Positions 41,705 through 51,332 are shown, counted from the first letter of the stretch. The stretch: DNA of 64,000 nt from Stenotrophomonas rhizophila (GCF_003651185.1 NZ_RCDC01000005.1:248001-312000); one strand, 5' to 3'. Numbers and translations: made by a program. Notes: a model not told the origin generated them from the sequence alone.

Positions 41705-43015
41705 GTGTTTGACCGTTCCAAGCGAGGCGAACACGCACTCCTGATCCAGCCGCACGCCGGCCGGCTCGAAGATGACGTGCTTGAAGAGTTCACCGATCTG
41801 GCCCGCTCTGCCGGGGCCAGCATCGCGGCCACGTTGACCGCGCGCATCGATCGGCCCAATCCGTCGATCCTGATTGGCAGCGGCAAGCTGGACGAGGTCA
41901 AGGCCGCGGCCGATGCCACCGGCGCCGACCTGATCCTGGTCAACCATGCGCTGTCGCCGGGGCAGGAGCGCAACCTGGAGCGGTTCCTGGAACGGCGCGT
42001 GATCGACCGCACCGGGCTGATCCTGGATATCTTCGCCCAGCGTGCGCGCAGCCACGAAGGCAAGCTGCAGGTCGAGCTGGCGCAGCTGCGCCACATGTCC
42101 ACGCGGCTGATCCGCGGCTGGACCCATCTGGAGCGCCAGCGCGGCGGTTCCATCGGTCTGCGCGGCCCGGGTGAAACCCAGCTGGAAACCGATCGCCGCC
42201 TGCTGCAGAAGCGGGTGGAGCAGCTGCAGAAGAAGCTGGAAAAGGTGGAAGTGCAGCGCACCCAGATGCGTCGTGCCCGCCTGCGCAGCGAGCTGCCGCG
42301 GGTGGCCCTGGTGGGCTACACCAACGCCGGCAAGTCGACCCTGTTCAACGCATTGACCGGTGCCGAGGCGTATGCCGCGGACCAGTTGTTCGCGACGCTG
42401 GACCCGACCGTGCGCCGCATCGCGCTGCCGGGCGGCAGCGTGGTGCTTGCCGATACCGTCGGCTTCGTCCGCGACCTGCCGCACGATCTGGTGGCCGCAT
42501 TCCGGTCCACCTTGTCCGAAGCCCGCGAAGCGGACTTCCTGCTGCACCTCGTCGATGCGGCCGATCCGCACCGTGAGGAGCGCATCGCACAGGTGGATGA
42601 AGTGCTGACCGCCATCGGCGCGGGCGATCTGCCGCAGTTGCTGGTGTTCAACAAGATCGACCGGATCGACGGGGCCGACGTGCGTCACGATGGCCAGGAC
42701 GGCATCCCCGACAACGCGCGCCGCGAGCGGGTCTGGATTTCCGCCCGCGACAACGTTGGCCTGCCGCTGTTGCAGTCCGTGCTGGGCAAGCGGCTGGGCC
42801 TGCAGCACATCAGTGGCGAGCTTCGGTTGGCGCCGAGTGCTGGCCGCCTGCGTTCGCGCCTGCATCAGCTGGAAGTCGTGCGCAGCGAAACCACCGACGA
42901 AGACGGCTGGCTGCTGCAGGTCGAGATCCCGATCGCCGAGGCCGAGAAGCTGGCGGCCGGCGAGGGCGGCGAACCGATCCGCGCGATGCTCCCGGAGAAG
43001 CTTCCGGAGTGGTGA
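41705..43015 (+). CDS. hflX: GTPase HflX
   Basis: HflX is a ribosome-splitting GTPase active under heat stress. The 436 residues have the N-terminal HflX domain (PSILIGSGKLDEVK, GRARSHEGKL-like RARSHEGKLQVELAQL) and the G domain: G1 GYTNAGKSTLFN, G3 DTVGFVRDLP, G4 NKID. The start is GTG at 41705, 26 bp after hfq. Confidence 0.95.
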   Translation: MFDRSKRGEHALLIQPHAGRLEDDVLEEFTDLARSAGASIAATLTARIDRPNPSILIGSGKLDEVKAAADATGADLILVNHALSPGQERNLERFLERRVIDRTGLILDIFAQRARSHEGKLQVELAQLRHMSTRLIRGWTHLERQRGGSIGLRGPGETQLETDRRLLQKRVEQLQKKLEKVEVQRTQMRRARLRSELPRVALVGYTNAGKSTLFNALTGAEAYAADQLFATLDPTVRRIALPGGSVVLADTVGFVRDLPHDLVAAFRSTLSEAREADFLLHLVDAADPHREERIAQVDEVLTAIGAGDLPQLLVFNKIDRIDGADVRHDGQDGIPDNARRERVWISARDNVGLPLLQSVLGKRLGLQHISGELRLAPSAGRLRSRLHQLEVVRSETTDEDGWLLQVEIPIAEAEKLAAGEGGEPIRAMLPEKLPEW

Positions 43016-43097
43016 GGGGGTGCCGGCAACACACGACACCACGCGCGATTTCGGCTAAAACAGGGGGCGTTCGTCCCCCGTTGATCCAGGATTCCCC

Positions 43098-43592
43098 ATG
43101 ACCGTTCCTTCCGACGCCGAGCTGGGCGCCCTCGCCAGTGACGTGGGCCAGCGCCTGCAGCAGGCCTCGCTGCAGCTGGTCACCGCCGAGAGCTGCAGTG
43201 GCGGCTGGATCGCCAAGGCGATGACGGATATCGCCGGCTCCTCGGCGTTCTTCGATTGCGGCATGGTGGTCTACAGCTACGAAGCCAAACAACGCCTGCT
43301 CGGCGTGCGTGCACAGACGCTGGAACAGTTCGGCGCGGTCAGCCGCGAGACCGTGCTGGAAATGGTCTCCGGTGCGCTGATCAATTCCGGTGCCGGCATC
43401 GCCGTGGCGGTGACCGGCATTGCCGGCCCGGGCGGAGGCAGCGAGGACAAGCCGGTCGGCAGCGTGTGGATCGGCTGGAAGGGCCGGGGCGGCTACGCGC
43501 GTGCGCAGTTGTTCCAGTTCGACGGCGACCGCGAAGCCATACGGCGGCAGACCGTGCAGCAGGCGCTGACGGGAATCTTCCCGCTGTTGTGA
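43098..43592 (+). CDS. pncC: Nicotinamide-nucleotide amidase (CinA C-terminal type)
   Basis: PncC deamidates nicotinamide mononucleotide to nicotinate mononucleotide to recycle NAD. The 164-residue stand-alone domain has the TAESCSGGWIAKAMTDIAGSSAFF motif and AVTGIAGPGGGSEDKPVGSVWI. In many proteobacteria such a gene (or cinA) lies just upstream of recA, as here but with a UbiB-like gene and lexA between. Confidence 0.9.
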   Translation: MTVPSDAELGALASDVGQRLQQASLQLVTAESCSGGWIAKAMTDIAGSSAFFDCGMVVYSYEAKQRLLGVRAQTLEQFGAVSRETVLEMVSGALINSGAGIAVAVTGIAGPGGGSEDKPVGSVWIGWKGRGGYARAQLFQFDGDREAIRRQTVQQALTGIFPLL

Positions 43593-43628
43593 CATCCTGA
43601 CCGGGTGTGCTGACAGGAGAGTGGGCCG

Positions 43629-45308
43629 ATGTGGGAAACGCTGGGTACCGTGCGTGACCTGGGGCGATTGCAGGAAATCGCGTCGGTCCTCATCCGCTAT
43701 GGCTTCGGCGACCTCGTGCGCCGCATCGGCCTGGCCGATGTGCTCGAGCGCGCCGGCCGCCTGCTGCACTGGAACGACACCCAGCAGATGCTGCGGATGA
43801 CCGCGCCGGTGCGCGTGCGCCGCGCGATGGAAGACCTCGGACCCACTTTCGTCAAACTCGGCCAGGTGCTGGCCACCCGCGTGGACCTGTTCCCGCCGGA
43901 CTGGATCGCGGAATTTTCCGAACTGCAGAATGCCGTGCCCGCGCTGCCATATGCGCAGGTGCGTGAGCAGCTCGAACGCGATCTCGGCGCGCCGGCCACC
44001 GAGGTGTTCGCGTGGCTCGATGAAACGCCCATGGCCGCGGCCTCGCTGGCGCAGGCGCACCGCGCAACCCTGCATGACGGCACCGCCGTGGTGCTGAAGA
44101 TCCGTCGTCCGGGCATCCGCGAGGTGATCGAAGCCGACCTGCGCCTGCTGGCGCGGCTGGCCGAGATCGTGGAAGCGCGCTTGCCCGACCTGCAGCGGTA
44201 TCGCCCGGCCGAGGTGGTGCAGCAGTTCCAGGTGTCGCTGCGCCGCGAGCTGGATTTTGCCGCCGAATGCCGCAATGCCGAGCGCATCGCGCGCAACTTC
44301 CAGGGCCGCGACGACATCCTGATCCCCAACGTGCACTGGCAGTGGACGTGCGAGAGCCTCAACGTGCAGGACTTCGTGGACGGCATTCCCGGTCGCGATC
44401 TGGCCGGTGTCGATGCGGCCGGTCTGGACCGCGTGCTGCTGGCCCGCACCGGTGCGCGCATCGTGCTGAAGATGGTGCTGGAGGACGGCTGTTTCCACGC
44501 TGATCCGCACCCGGGCAACATCATCTACCTGCGCGACGGCCGTATCGGCGTGATCGATTTCGGCATGGTCGGCGCGATCTCCGAGCAGCGCCGTTTCCAG
44601 GTCGCCCAGCTGCTGCACGGCCTGGTCACCCAGGAGCCGGAGCAGGTGGCCGACGTGCTGCTGGACTGGGCCGGTGGCGTGGAGGTGGACGAGTCGCGGC
44701 TGCAGCAGGACATCAGCACCTTCGTGGACCAGTACCGCGGGGTGCCGTTGAAAGACCTGCACATGGGCCTGATGCTGGGCAACATCACCCAGTTGCTGCG
44801 CCAGTACGCGCTGACCCTGCCGGCCGATCTGGCGCTGATGATCAAGACCTTCCTCACCCTGGAAGGCATGGGCCGCCAGCTCGACCCGCAGTTCGACATG
44901 GCCAGCGCCGCGCGCCCGTATCTGGAGCGGGTGATGTGGCAGCGCTACTCGCCCGGCGCGATGCTCAAGCGCGGCAAGCGCAGCCTGGTCGGGGTGATGG
45001 ACCTGGTCGGCGACCTGCCGCGCGACGTGCGCAGGCTGCTGCAGATGGCGCGCCGCGGCCGGCTCCAGCTCAAGATCGAAACCACTGCGCTGCAGGGCTT
45101 CGGCGACCAGGTCAACCGTGCCGCCAATCGGCTGGTCATGGGTATCGTGACCGCCGCGCTGATCATCGGCTCCTCGATCGTCATGCACAGCGTCGGCGGC
45201 ATCTCCAGCCGCTGGCTGCTCGCGCTGGGCGTGGCCGGCTTCATCGGTGCCGGCTTCTGTGGCGTGTGGATCCTGTTCTCGATCTGGCGCAGCGGTAAGA
45301 ACCCGTAG
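43629..45308 (+). CDS. UbiB/ABC1 (AarF) family atypical kinase-like protein
   Basis: The 559-residue protein has the ABC1/UbiB signatures: FVKLGQVLATR (KxGQ), an alanine-rich AAASLAQAH nucleotide loop, VVLKIRRPG, ELDF, HADPHPGN and VIDFGM. Two C-terminal transmembrane helices follow (about residues 505-525 and 530-550). UbiB proteins support ubiquinone synthesis in the membrane. Without ubiE or ubiJ nearby, this may be a second paralogue; I do not give it the ubiB symbol. Confidence 0.88.
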   Translation: MWETLGTVRDLGRLQEIASVLIRYGFGDLVRRIGLADVLERAGRLLHWNDTQQMLRMTAPVRVRRAMEDLGPTFVKLGQVLATRVDLFPPDWIAEFSELQNAVPALPYAQVREQLERDLGAPATEVFAWLDETPMAAASLAQAHRATLHDGTAVVLKIRRPGIREVIEADLRLLARLAEIVEARLPDLQRYRPAEVVQQFQVSLRRELDFAAECRNAERIARNFQGRDDILIPNVHWQWTCESLNVQDFVDGIPGRDLAGVDAAGLDRVLLARTGARIVLKMVLEDGCFHADPHPGNIIYLRDGRIGVIDFGMVGAISEQRRFQVAQLLHGLVTQEPEQVADVLLDWAGGVEVDESRLQQDISTFVDQYRGVPLKDLHMGLMLGNITQLLRQYALTLPADLALMIKTFLTLEGMGRQLDPQFDMASAARPYLERVMWQRYSPGAMLKRGKRSLVGVMDLVGDLPRDVRRLLQMARRGRLQLKIETTALQGFGDQVNRAANRLVMGIVTAALIIGSSIVMHSVGGISSRWLLALGVAGFIGAGFCGVWILFSIWRSGKNP

Positions 45309-45369
45309 GGTTCTAACCGCTGGGATCCGAAGGATCCCCGGAATCTCCCGCGTAAGCGGGGGATTACGT

Positions 45370-45440
45370 GTAGGTCCGACCGTTGGTCGGACGCCATTGC
45401 CGCGCGTTCGCGCGGTCACCGACCAACGGTCGGTGGCTAC
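45370..45440. repeat. SMAG-type REP doublet, second sequence variant
   Basis: A unit headed GTAG with body GTCCGACCGTTGGTCGGA occupies 45370-45391, and an inverted partner ends in CTAC at 45440 (45419-45440). The arms are like the 11937 and 59430 REPs in layout but differ in body sequence. A perfect CCGCGCG-TT-CGCGCGG hairpin lies between them (45400-45415). It sits between the UbiB-like gene and lexA. Confidence 0.8.
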
Positions 45441-45500
45441 AGGTGTTGCTGGCGGCTTCGGTTGGGCGTGGACCACCCTTCTTCTATCTGTTCTTCCTCT

Positions 45501-45520
45501 GCGGGCACTTGCGTGCCCGC
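45501..45520. repeat. Perfect 8-bp hairpin beside the LexA box
   Basis: GCGGGCAC (45501-45508), TTGC loop, GTGCCCGC (45513-45520). It ends 4 bp before the LexA operator. No T-run follows. Confidence 0.55.
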
Positions 45521-45524
45521 ATCG

Positions 45525-45543
45525 TTAGTAGTAATACTACTAA
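45525..45543. promoter_or_regulatory. LexA operator of the lexA gene
   Basis: TTAGTAGTAATACTACTAA is a perfect 19-bp palindrome. It matches the Xanthomonadaceae LexA box TTAG-N6-TACTA. It ends 2 bp before the lexA start codon, pointing to autoregulation. Confidence 0.92.
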
Positions 45544-45545
45544 CC

Positions 45546-46196
45546 ATGGACCTGACCGATACCCAGCAGGCGATCCTGCAGTTGATCGCCGAGCGTATAG
45601 AGACCGATGGCGCACCGCCGTCGCAGACGGAAATCGCCCGTGCGTTCGGCTTCAAGGGCGTCCGCGCAGCCCAATACCATCTGGAAGCGCTGGAGCAGGC
45701 CGGGGCGATCCGTCGCATCCCGGGCCAGGCCCGCGGCATCCGGCTGGTCCAGGCACCGGCGCTGCAGAACGGCCTGCCCGAATCGCTGCCCGCCTCGGCG
45801 TTGCCGGACCACGTCCTGCGCCTGCCGGTGCTGGGCCGGGTCGCGGCCGGTCTGCCGATCGGCGCGGATATCGGCTCGGACGACTTCGTGGTGCTCGACC
45901 GGGTGTTCTTCTCGCCCGCGCCGGACTACCTGCTGAAAGTGCAGGGCGACTCGATGATCGACGAAGGCATCTTCGACGGCGACCTGATCGGTGTGCACCG
46001 CACCCGCGACGCCCGCTCCGGCCAGATCGTGGTGGCCCGCATCGATGACGAGATCACGGTCAAGCTGCTGAAGATGGGCAAGGACCGGATCCGCCTGCTG
46101 CCGCGCAATCCCGATTACAAGCCGATCGAAGTGCTGCCCGACCAGGACTTCGCCATCGAAGGCCTCTATTGCGGGTTGCTGCGGCCCAACCGCTGA
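45546..46196 (+). CDS. lexA: SOS repressor LexA
   Basis: The 216-residue repressor has an N-terminal winged helix-turn-helix (PPSQTEIARAFGFKGVRAAQYHLEALEQAGAI over residues 24-56). The cleavage bond is Ala101-Gly102 in RVAAGLP, and the Ser136/Lys173 catalytic dyad lies in GDSMIDEG and TVKLLK. Its own operator lies immediately upstream. No ribosome-binding site can be seen before the ATG at 45546 because the operator occupies that position, so the mRNA may be leaderless. Confidence 0.96.
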   Translation: MDLTDTQQAILQLIAERIETDGAPPSQTEIARAFGFKGVRAAQYHLEALEQAGAIRRIPGQARGIRLVQAPALQNGLPESLPASALPDHVLRLPVLGRVAAGLPIGADIGSDDFVVLDRVFFSPAPDYLLKVQGDSMIDEGIFDGDLIGVHRTRDARSGQIVVARIDDEITVKLLKMGKDRIRLLPRNPDYKPIEVLPDQDFAIEGLYCGLLRPNR

Positions 46197-46246
46197 CCCT
46201 GTTCCCCTTTGAATCACGCGCGGTCTTTTGTGGCACATCTCTGGTT

Positions 46247-46276
46247 TTGCTGAGGTTGGTACGGATGTCCGATAAT
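46247..46276 (+). promoter_or_regulatory. Predicted sigma70 promoter of recA
   Basis: TTGCTG (46247-46252), 18-bp spacer, GATAAT (46271-46276), followed by a T-run. It gives a leader of about 120 nt before the ATG at 46401. No TTAG-N6-TACTA box is visible in the gap. Confidence 0.5.
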
Positions 46277-46400
46277 TTTTTTCCGAACGCCGGGCAGAAT
46301 CTCAGCCCGTGCGATACGCCAGCCTTAAAGTGAACCCATGGCCAAGAAGACTTCCAAAGACAGCACCTCCACCGATACGACCTCTGCAAGGACCACTCCG

Positions 46401-47441
46401 ATGGACGAAAACAAAAAGCGCGCCCTCACCGCCGCGCTGAGCCAGATCGAAAAGCAGTTCGGCAAGGGCGCCGTGATGCGCATGGGCGACCGCGTCGTCG
46501 AAGCGGTCGAGGTCATCCCCACCGGGTCGCTGATGCTGGATATCGCGCTCGGTATCGGTGGCCTGCCCAAGGGGCGTGTCGTGGAGATCTACGGTCCGGA
46601 ATCCTCGGGCAAGACCACCCTGACCCTGCAGGCGATCGCCGAATGCCAGAAGAAGGGCGGTACTGCGGCCTTCATCGATGCCGAGCACGCGCTGGATCCG
46701 ATCTACGCCGCCAAGCTGGGCGTCAACGTGGACGACCTGCTGCTCTCGCAGCCCGATACCGGTGAGCAGGCGCTGGAAATCGCCGACATGCTGGTGCGCT
46801 CCAGCTCGGTGGACATCGTGGTGATCGACTCGGTCGCCGCGCTGACCCCGAAGGCCGAAATCGAAGGCGAAATGGGCGACCAGCTGCCGGGCCTGCAGGC
46901 CCGTCTGATGAGCCAGGCGCTGCGCAAGCTGACCGGCAACATCAAGCGCTCCAACACCCTGGTGGTCTTCATCAACCAGCTGCGCCACAAGATCGGCGTG
47001 ATGATGCCGGGCCAGAGCCCGGAAGTGACCACCGGCGGCAACGCGCTGAAGTTCTACGCCTCGGTCCGCCTGGACATCCGCCGTATCGGCGCGATCAAGA
47101 AGGGTGACGAGATCATCGGCAACCAGACCAAGATCAAGGTGGTCAAGAACAAGCTGGCGCCCCCGTTCAAGCAGGTCATCACCGAGATCCTGTACGGCGA
47201 AGGCATCAGCCGCGAAGGCGAACTGATCGACATGGGCGTGGAAGCCAAGCTGGTCGAGAAGGCCGGCGCCTGGTACAGCTACGGCGAAGAACGCATCGGC
47301 CAGGGCAAGGACAACGCCCGCGGCTACCTGCGCGACAACCCGCAGATTGCCCAGCGCCTGGAAGCCGAACTGCGCGAGAAGTTCCAGCCGGAAGAAGCGG
47401 TGCGTGAAGGCGGCGACGAGGCCGAAGACGACGCCGAGTGA
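46401..47441 (+). CDS. recA: Recombinase RecA
   Basis: RecA forms filaments on single-stranded DNA for strand exchange and triggers LexA self-cleavage. The 346 residues start [23 protein letters not shown] and have Walker [10 protein letters not shown], Walker [10 protein letters not shown], and the MAW-type loop [22 protein letters not shown]. The start at 46401 has AAGGA 10 bp upstream and matches RecA N-termini; an in-frame ATG at 46338 would add 21 residues. Acidic tail EDDAE. Confidence 0.97.
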   Translation: MDENKKRALTAALSQIEKQFGKGAVMRMGDRVVEAVEVIPTGSLMLDIALGIGGLPKGRVVEIYGPESSGKTTLTLQAIAECQKKGGTAAFIDAEHALDPIYAAKLGVNVDDLLLSQPDTGEQALEIADMLVRSSSVDIVVIDSVAALTPKAEIEGEMGDQLPGLQARLMSQALRKLTGNIKRSNTLVVFINQLRHKIGVMMPGQSPEVTTGGNALKFYASVRLDIRRIGAIKKGDEIIGNQTKIKVVKNKLAPPFKQVITEILYGEGISREGELIDMGVEAKLVEKAGAWYSYGEERIGQGKDNARGYLRDNPQIAQRLEAELREKFQPEEAVREGGDEAEDDAE

Positions 47442-47446
47442 GTTTC

Positions 47447-47493
47447 CTGCAGGGCAGGGCAGCGCCGTCAGTGACGCTCGCCCTGGCCTGCAG
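47447..47493. repeat. Long imperfect hairpin in the recA-recX gap
   Basis: The left arm (47447-47460) and right arm (47480-47493) pair at 13 of 14 positions. A small inner hairpin, CGTC-AGT-GACG, lies near the tip (47466-47476). It begins 6 bp after the recA stop. No T-run follows, so a canonical intrinsic terminator is not present, but the hairpin could reduce read-through to recX or protect the recA 3' end. Confidence 0.65.
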
Positions 47494-47551
47494 CTTCAAG
47501 AATCCCCGACGGGATGGCGCCAAGGACGGCGCACTGTAATGGACCACTGCC

Positions 47552-48043
47552 ATGCAAGACTCCGAAGCCCCCGCACCCCGGCGCAAGCGCCGTGTCCAGG
47601 AACAGACGCCGGTCCAGCGGGCGTTGGGGCTGCTGGTGCGCCGCGAGCATTCACGCAAAGAGCTGACCCGCAAGCTGCAGGCCCGCGGTATCGAGCACGA
47701 GGCCGCCGAAGCCGCGGTCAGCAAGCTGGCCGAGGCCGGCTGGCAGGATGACACGCGCTTTGCCGAGAACCTGGTCCGGATCCGGGCCAACACCGGCTAT
47801 GGGCCGATCCACATCCGCGCCGAACTGGGCACGCATGGCCTGGACAGCGACCAGATCGCTGCCGCCATGGACACCTTCGAAGGCGATTGGACCGAGAACG
47901 CCCGCGACCTGGTGTGCCGCCGTTTTGGGGACGCCGGCCCGCAGGAACTGCCTGCGCGGCGCAAAGCCGCCGATCTTCTGGCCCGCCGGGGGTTCCCCGG
48001 CGACAGCATCCGCCAGGCCACCCGTTACGACCCGGAGGACTGA
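47552..48043 (+). CDS. recX: Recombination regulatory protein RecX
   Basis: RecX binds RecA filaments and limits their activity. The 163 residues show the RecX tandem helical repeats, including [25 protein letters not shown] and the [23 protein letters not shown] motif. The N-terminus is basic. Immediately downstream of recA, behind a long hairpin. Confidence 0.94.
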   Translation: MQDSEAPAPRRKRRVQEQTPVQRALGLLVRREHSRKELTRKLQARGIEHEAAEAAVSKLAEAGWQDDTRFAENLVRIRANTGYGPIHIRAELGTHGLDSDQIAAAMDTFEGDWTENARDLVCRRFGDAGPQELPARRKAADLLARRGFPGDSIRQATRYDPED

Positions 48044-48150
48044 GCGGCCCGGGCCTGATACCCTTTGTGGTTTCGGCGGTCCTGCAGTTGACACCCGGCC
48101 ATTGGGGCTGCGTGCCAGGGACTGACCGGCCCGCACAAAGCCAGCCCCCC

Positions 48151-50799
48151 ATGAACGCATCCGTCAAATTCACTACCTCCCAGATCCGCAGCGATTTCCT
48201 TGAGTTCTTCAAGGGCAAAGGCCACACGATCGTGCCGTCGGCGCCCCTGGTGCCGGGCAATGATCCGACCCTGCTGTTCACCAACTCCGGCATGGTGCAG
48301 TTCAAGGACGTGTTCCTTGGCGCCGAGAAGCGCAGCTACGTGCGCGCGGCCGACGTCCAGCGCTGCCTGCGCGCCGGTGGCAAGCACAACGATCTGGACC
48401 AGGTCGGCTACACCGCGCGCCACCACACCTTCTTTGAAATGCTGGGCAACTGGTCGTTCGGCGATTACTTCAAGAAGGACGCCATCGCCTGGGCCTGGGA
48501 GCTGCTGACCCAGGTCTGGAAGCTGCCGGCCGAGCGCCTGCTGGTCACCGTGTACCAGACCGATGACGAGGCCTACGCGCTGTGGCGCGACATGGTCGGT
48601 ATTCCGGAAGAGCGGATCGTGCGCATCGGCGACAACAAGGGAGCGCCGTTCGCGTCGGACAATTTCTGGCAGATGGCCGAGACCGGCCCGTGCGGCCCGT
48701 GTACCGAAATCTTCTATGACCATGGCGACCACATCGCCGGTGGTCCGCCGGGCTCGCCGGATGAAGACGGCGACCGTTTCATCGAGATCTGGAACCTGGT
48801 CTTCATGCAGTTCGACCGCCAGCCCGATGGCACCCTGGTGCCGCTGCCGGCGCCGTGCGTGGATACCGGCATGGGCCTGGAGCGTCTGGCCGCGATCCTG
48901 CAGCACGTCCACACCAATTACGAAATCGACCTGTTCCAGGCGCTGATCCGCAAGGCCAGCGAGCTGACCGGCATGGCCGATCTGGAGAACAAGTCGCTGC
49001 GCGTGATCGCCGATCACATCCGTGCCTGCTCGTTCCTGATCGTGGATGGCGTACTGCCGTCCAACGAAGGCCGCGGCTACGTGCTGCGCCGGATCATCCG
49101 CCGCGCCCTGCGCCATGGCTGGATGCTCGGTGTGCGCCAGCCGTTCTTCAGCAAGCTGGTGCCGACGCTGGTCGAGCAGATGGGCGTGGCCTATCCGGAA
49201 CTGCCGGCGCAGGTCGACACGGTTGTGCGCGCCCTGCAGGCCGAAGAAGAGCGTTTCGCGGAAACGCTGGATTCGGGCATGAAGATCTTCGACGACGTGG
49301 CCGCCAAGGTCAGCAACGGCGTGATCCCGGGCGTGGATGCTTTCCGCCTCTACGACACCTATGGCTTCCCGCTTGATCTCACCCAGGACATCGCGCGCGA
49401 GCGCGACCTCACCGTGGACATCGAGGGCTTCAACGCCGCGATGGACACCCAGCGCGAGACCGCGCGCGCGGCCGGCAAGTTCGGCGGCGGCGTGACCCTG
49501 TCGGCCGATCTGGTCGCCACGCTCAAGCCGACCGTGTTCCTCGGGTATGACCGCCTGCAGGCCGACGACCTCACCGTGGTCGCCATTCTCAAGGACGGCC
49601 GCCCGGTGGAGAGTGCCCAAGCTGGCGATGACGTCATCGTGCTGACCCACCAGACCCCGTTCTACGCCGAGTCCGGTGGCCAGGTCGGCGACAATGGCAC
49701 CCTGTCCGGCGCCGGCGTCCAGGTAGAGGTCAGCGACACCCAGAAGTTCGCGGGCCAGTTCCATGGGCACGTGGGCAAGCTCACCGCGGGCAGCCTGAAG
49801 GTCGGCGATGTGCTGTCCGGTCAGGTGGATGGCCAGCGCCGTGGCGCGACCATCCTCAACCACTCGGCCACCCACCTGCTGCATGCCGCCCTGCGCGAAG
49901 TGCTGGGCACCCACGTGCAGCAGAAGGGTTCGCTGGTCGCGCCTGATCGCCTGCGCTTCGATTTCTCGCACTTCGCGCCGATCAGCGCCGAAGACCTGGC
50001 GATCATCGAGCGCAAGGTCAACGAGCAGGTGCGCGCCAACAACGCCGCTGAAGTCCACACCATGGGCATGCAGGAAGCGCTCGACTTCGGCGCGATGGCG
50101 CTGTTCGGCGAGAAGTACGGCGAGCACGTGCGCGTGCTGAAGATGGGCGACTACTCCACCGAACTGTGTGGCGGTACGCATGTGTCGCGCACCGGCGACA
50201 TCGGCCTGTTCAAGATCACTGCCGAAGGCGGTGTGTCTTCGGGCGTGCGTCGTATCGAAGCAGTCACCGGGCAGGGCGCGTTGGATTACGTGGCCCATGA
50301 AGAAGCCCAGCTGAGCGAAGCGGCGGCACTGCTTGGCGGCAATGCCGGCGACGTGGTCGACAAGATCCGCCAGCTCGGCGAGCGGCAGAAGAAGCTGGAG
50401 CGCGAGCTCGAGGCGCTCAAGGCCAAGCAGGCTGCCGGTGCGACCGCCGATCTCGGTGGCGCCGCGGTCGAGGTCAACGGCATCAAGATCCTGGCCGCGC
50501 GCCTGGAAGGCTTCGATGCCAAGGCGCTGCGCGATGCGATCGACCGGCTCAAGCAGCAGCTTGGCGATGCGGTGATCGTGTTGGCCGGCACCCAGGACGG
50601 CAAAGCGGCCCTGGTCGCAGGCGTGAACGGCAGCGCAATGGGCAAGGTAAAGGCCGGGGAACTGTTGGCCCATATCGCCAGTCAGATCGGGGGCAAGGGC
50701 GGCGGCCGCCCGGACCTCGCCCAGGGTGGTGGTGAGGACGGGCCCGCCCTTGCTTCTGCACTGGCCGCCGTCGTCGACTGGGTCACCCCCCGTATCTGA
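48151..50799 (+). CDS. alaS: Alanyl-tRNA synthetase
   Basis: AlaS charges tRNA-Ala. The 882 residues have the class II catalytic domain at the N-terminus ([17 protein letters not shown], motif 2 [15 protein letters not shown]), the editing domain with [12 protein letters not shown] and [13 protein letters not shown], and a C-terminal DHHA1 domain ([12 protein letters not shown]). Standard length. recA-recX-alaS-csrA order is conserved in gamma-proteobacteria. Confidence 0.97.
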   Translation: MNASVKFTTSQIRSDFLEFFKGKGHTIVPSAPLVPGNDPTLLFTNSGMVQFKDVFLGAEKRSYVRAADVQRCLRAGGKHNDLDQVGYTARHHTFFEMLGNWSFGDYFKKDAIAWAWELLTQVWKLPAERLLVTVYQTDDEAYALWRDMVGIPEERIVRIGDNKGAPFASDNFWQMAETGPCGPCTEIFYDHGDHIAGGPPGSPDEDGDRFIEIWNLVFMQFDRQPDGTLVPLPAPCVDTGMGLERLAAILQHVHTNYEIDLFQALIRKASELTGMADLENKSLRVIADHIRACSFLIVDGVLPSNEGRGYVLRRIIRRALRHGWMLGVRQPFFSKLVPTLVEQMGVAYPELPAQVDTVVRALQAEEERFAETLDSGMKIFDDVAAKVSNGVIPGVDAFRLYDTYGFPLDLTQDIARERDLTVDIEGFNAAMDTQRETARAAGKFGGGVTLSADLVATLKPTVFLGYDRLQADDLTVVAILKDGRPVESAQAGDDVIVLTHQTPFYAESGGQVGDNGTLSGAGVQVEVSDTQKFAGQFHGHVGKLTAGSLKVGDVLSGQVDGQRRGATILNHSATHLLHAALREVLGTHVQQKGSLVAPDRLRFDFSHFAPISAEDLAIIERKVNEQVRANNAAEVHTMGMQEALDFGAMALFGEKYGEHVRVLKMGDYSTELCGGTHVSRTGDIGLFKITAEGGVSSGVRRIEAVTGQGALDYVAHEEAQLSEAAALLGGNAGDVVDKIRQLGERQKKLERELEALKAKQAAGATADLGGAAVEVNGIKILAARLEGFDAKALRDAIDRLKQQLGDAVIVLAGTQDGKAALVAGVNGSAMGKVKAGELLAHIASQIGGKGGGRPDLAQGGGEDGPALASALAAVVDWVTPRI

Positions 50800-50821
50800 A
50801 CAGCCTGAAGCCTCCTGCTCC

Positions 50822-50851
50822 TTGATGGGTCGGGAGGCCTGACGGTACTAT
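50822..50851 (+). promoter_or_regulatory. Predicted promoter of csrA
   Basis: TTGATG (50822-50827), 18-bp spacer, TACTAT (50846-50851). The leader would start near 50858. It contains a hairpin CCGGTGG...CCACCGG (50909-50932) with GGGGA in its loop, and GGAG in the ribosome-binding region, as expected of a leader bound by CsrA. Confidence 0.5.
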
Positions 50852-50944
50852 GGCGAATCTTTTCCCGTTGTCGTGGGGCGCTCTTGCCGGGGCGCCAAGC
50901 CGGTGGGGAAATGCCACCACCGGTTCCCCTGGAGACTTGAACAA

Positions 50945-51148
50945 ATGTTGATCCTGACTCGCCGTGTAGGCGAAACCCTGATGATCGGTGACTCGGTCAG
51001 CGTGACCGTGCTCGGCGTCAAGGGCAACCAGGTGCGTATCGGTATCACCGCTCCGAAGGACGTGGCCGTGCACCGCGAAGAGATTTACCAGCGGATCCAG
51101 CGCGGCGATGAGCCGAATGCATCCGGAAGTGAAAATTCTTCGGATTAA
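50945..51148 (+). CDS. csrA: Carbon storage regulator CsrA (RsmA)
   Basis: CsrA is a dimeric RNA-binding protein that recognises GGA motifs and controls translation and mRNA stability. The 67 residues include [16 protein letters not shown] and R44 in [10 protein letters not shown], the main RNA-contacting residue. The start is the ATG at 50945. Follows alaS; transcription ends before tRNA-Ser. Confidence 0.97.
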   Translation: MLILTRRVGETLMIGDSVSVTVLGVKGNQVRIGITAPKDVAVHREEIYQRIQRGDEPNASGSENSSD

Positions 51149-51151
51149 GGC

Positions 51152-51181
51152 TTTACCTGAGGGCGCGGAAAACGTTATTAT
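51152..51181 (+). promoter_or_regulatory. Predicted promoter of tRNA-Ser
   Basis: TTTACC (51152-51157), 18-bp spacer, TATTAT (51176-51181), placed 48 bp before the tRNA. The spacer and flanks also hold GGGCGCG/CGCGCCC (51161-51167, 51183-51189) arms. Confidence 0.45.
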
Positions 51182-51229
51182 TCGCGCCCCCGCTGAGATG
51201 ATTCATCGCAGCGGCGGACCAAGAACACT

Positions 51230-51322
51230 GGAGCGGTGCCCGAGTGGCTGAAGGGGCTCCCCTGCTAAGGGAGTATAGGGCTTAAAACTCTATCGAGGGT
51301 TCGAATCCCTCCCGCTCCGCCA
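51230..51322 (+). tRNA. tRNA-Ser (anticodon GCU)
   Basis: GGAGCGG (51230-51236) pairs with CCGCTCC (51312-51318). The discriminator G and encoded CCA end at 51322. The anticodon GCT is at 51264-51266 in loop CTGCTAA; the long variable arm is typical of tRNA-Ser. Confidence 0.96.
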
Positions 51323-51332
51323 GTTGTAGAAA

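Noticed and set aside
48025-50673. An 882-codon minus-strand frame opposite alaS
   Set aside because: Antisense shadow of alaS caused by strong third-position GC bias.
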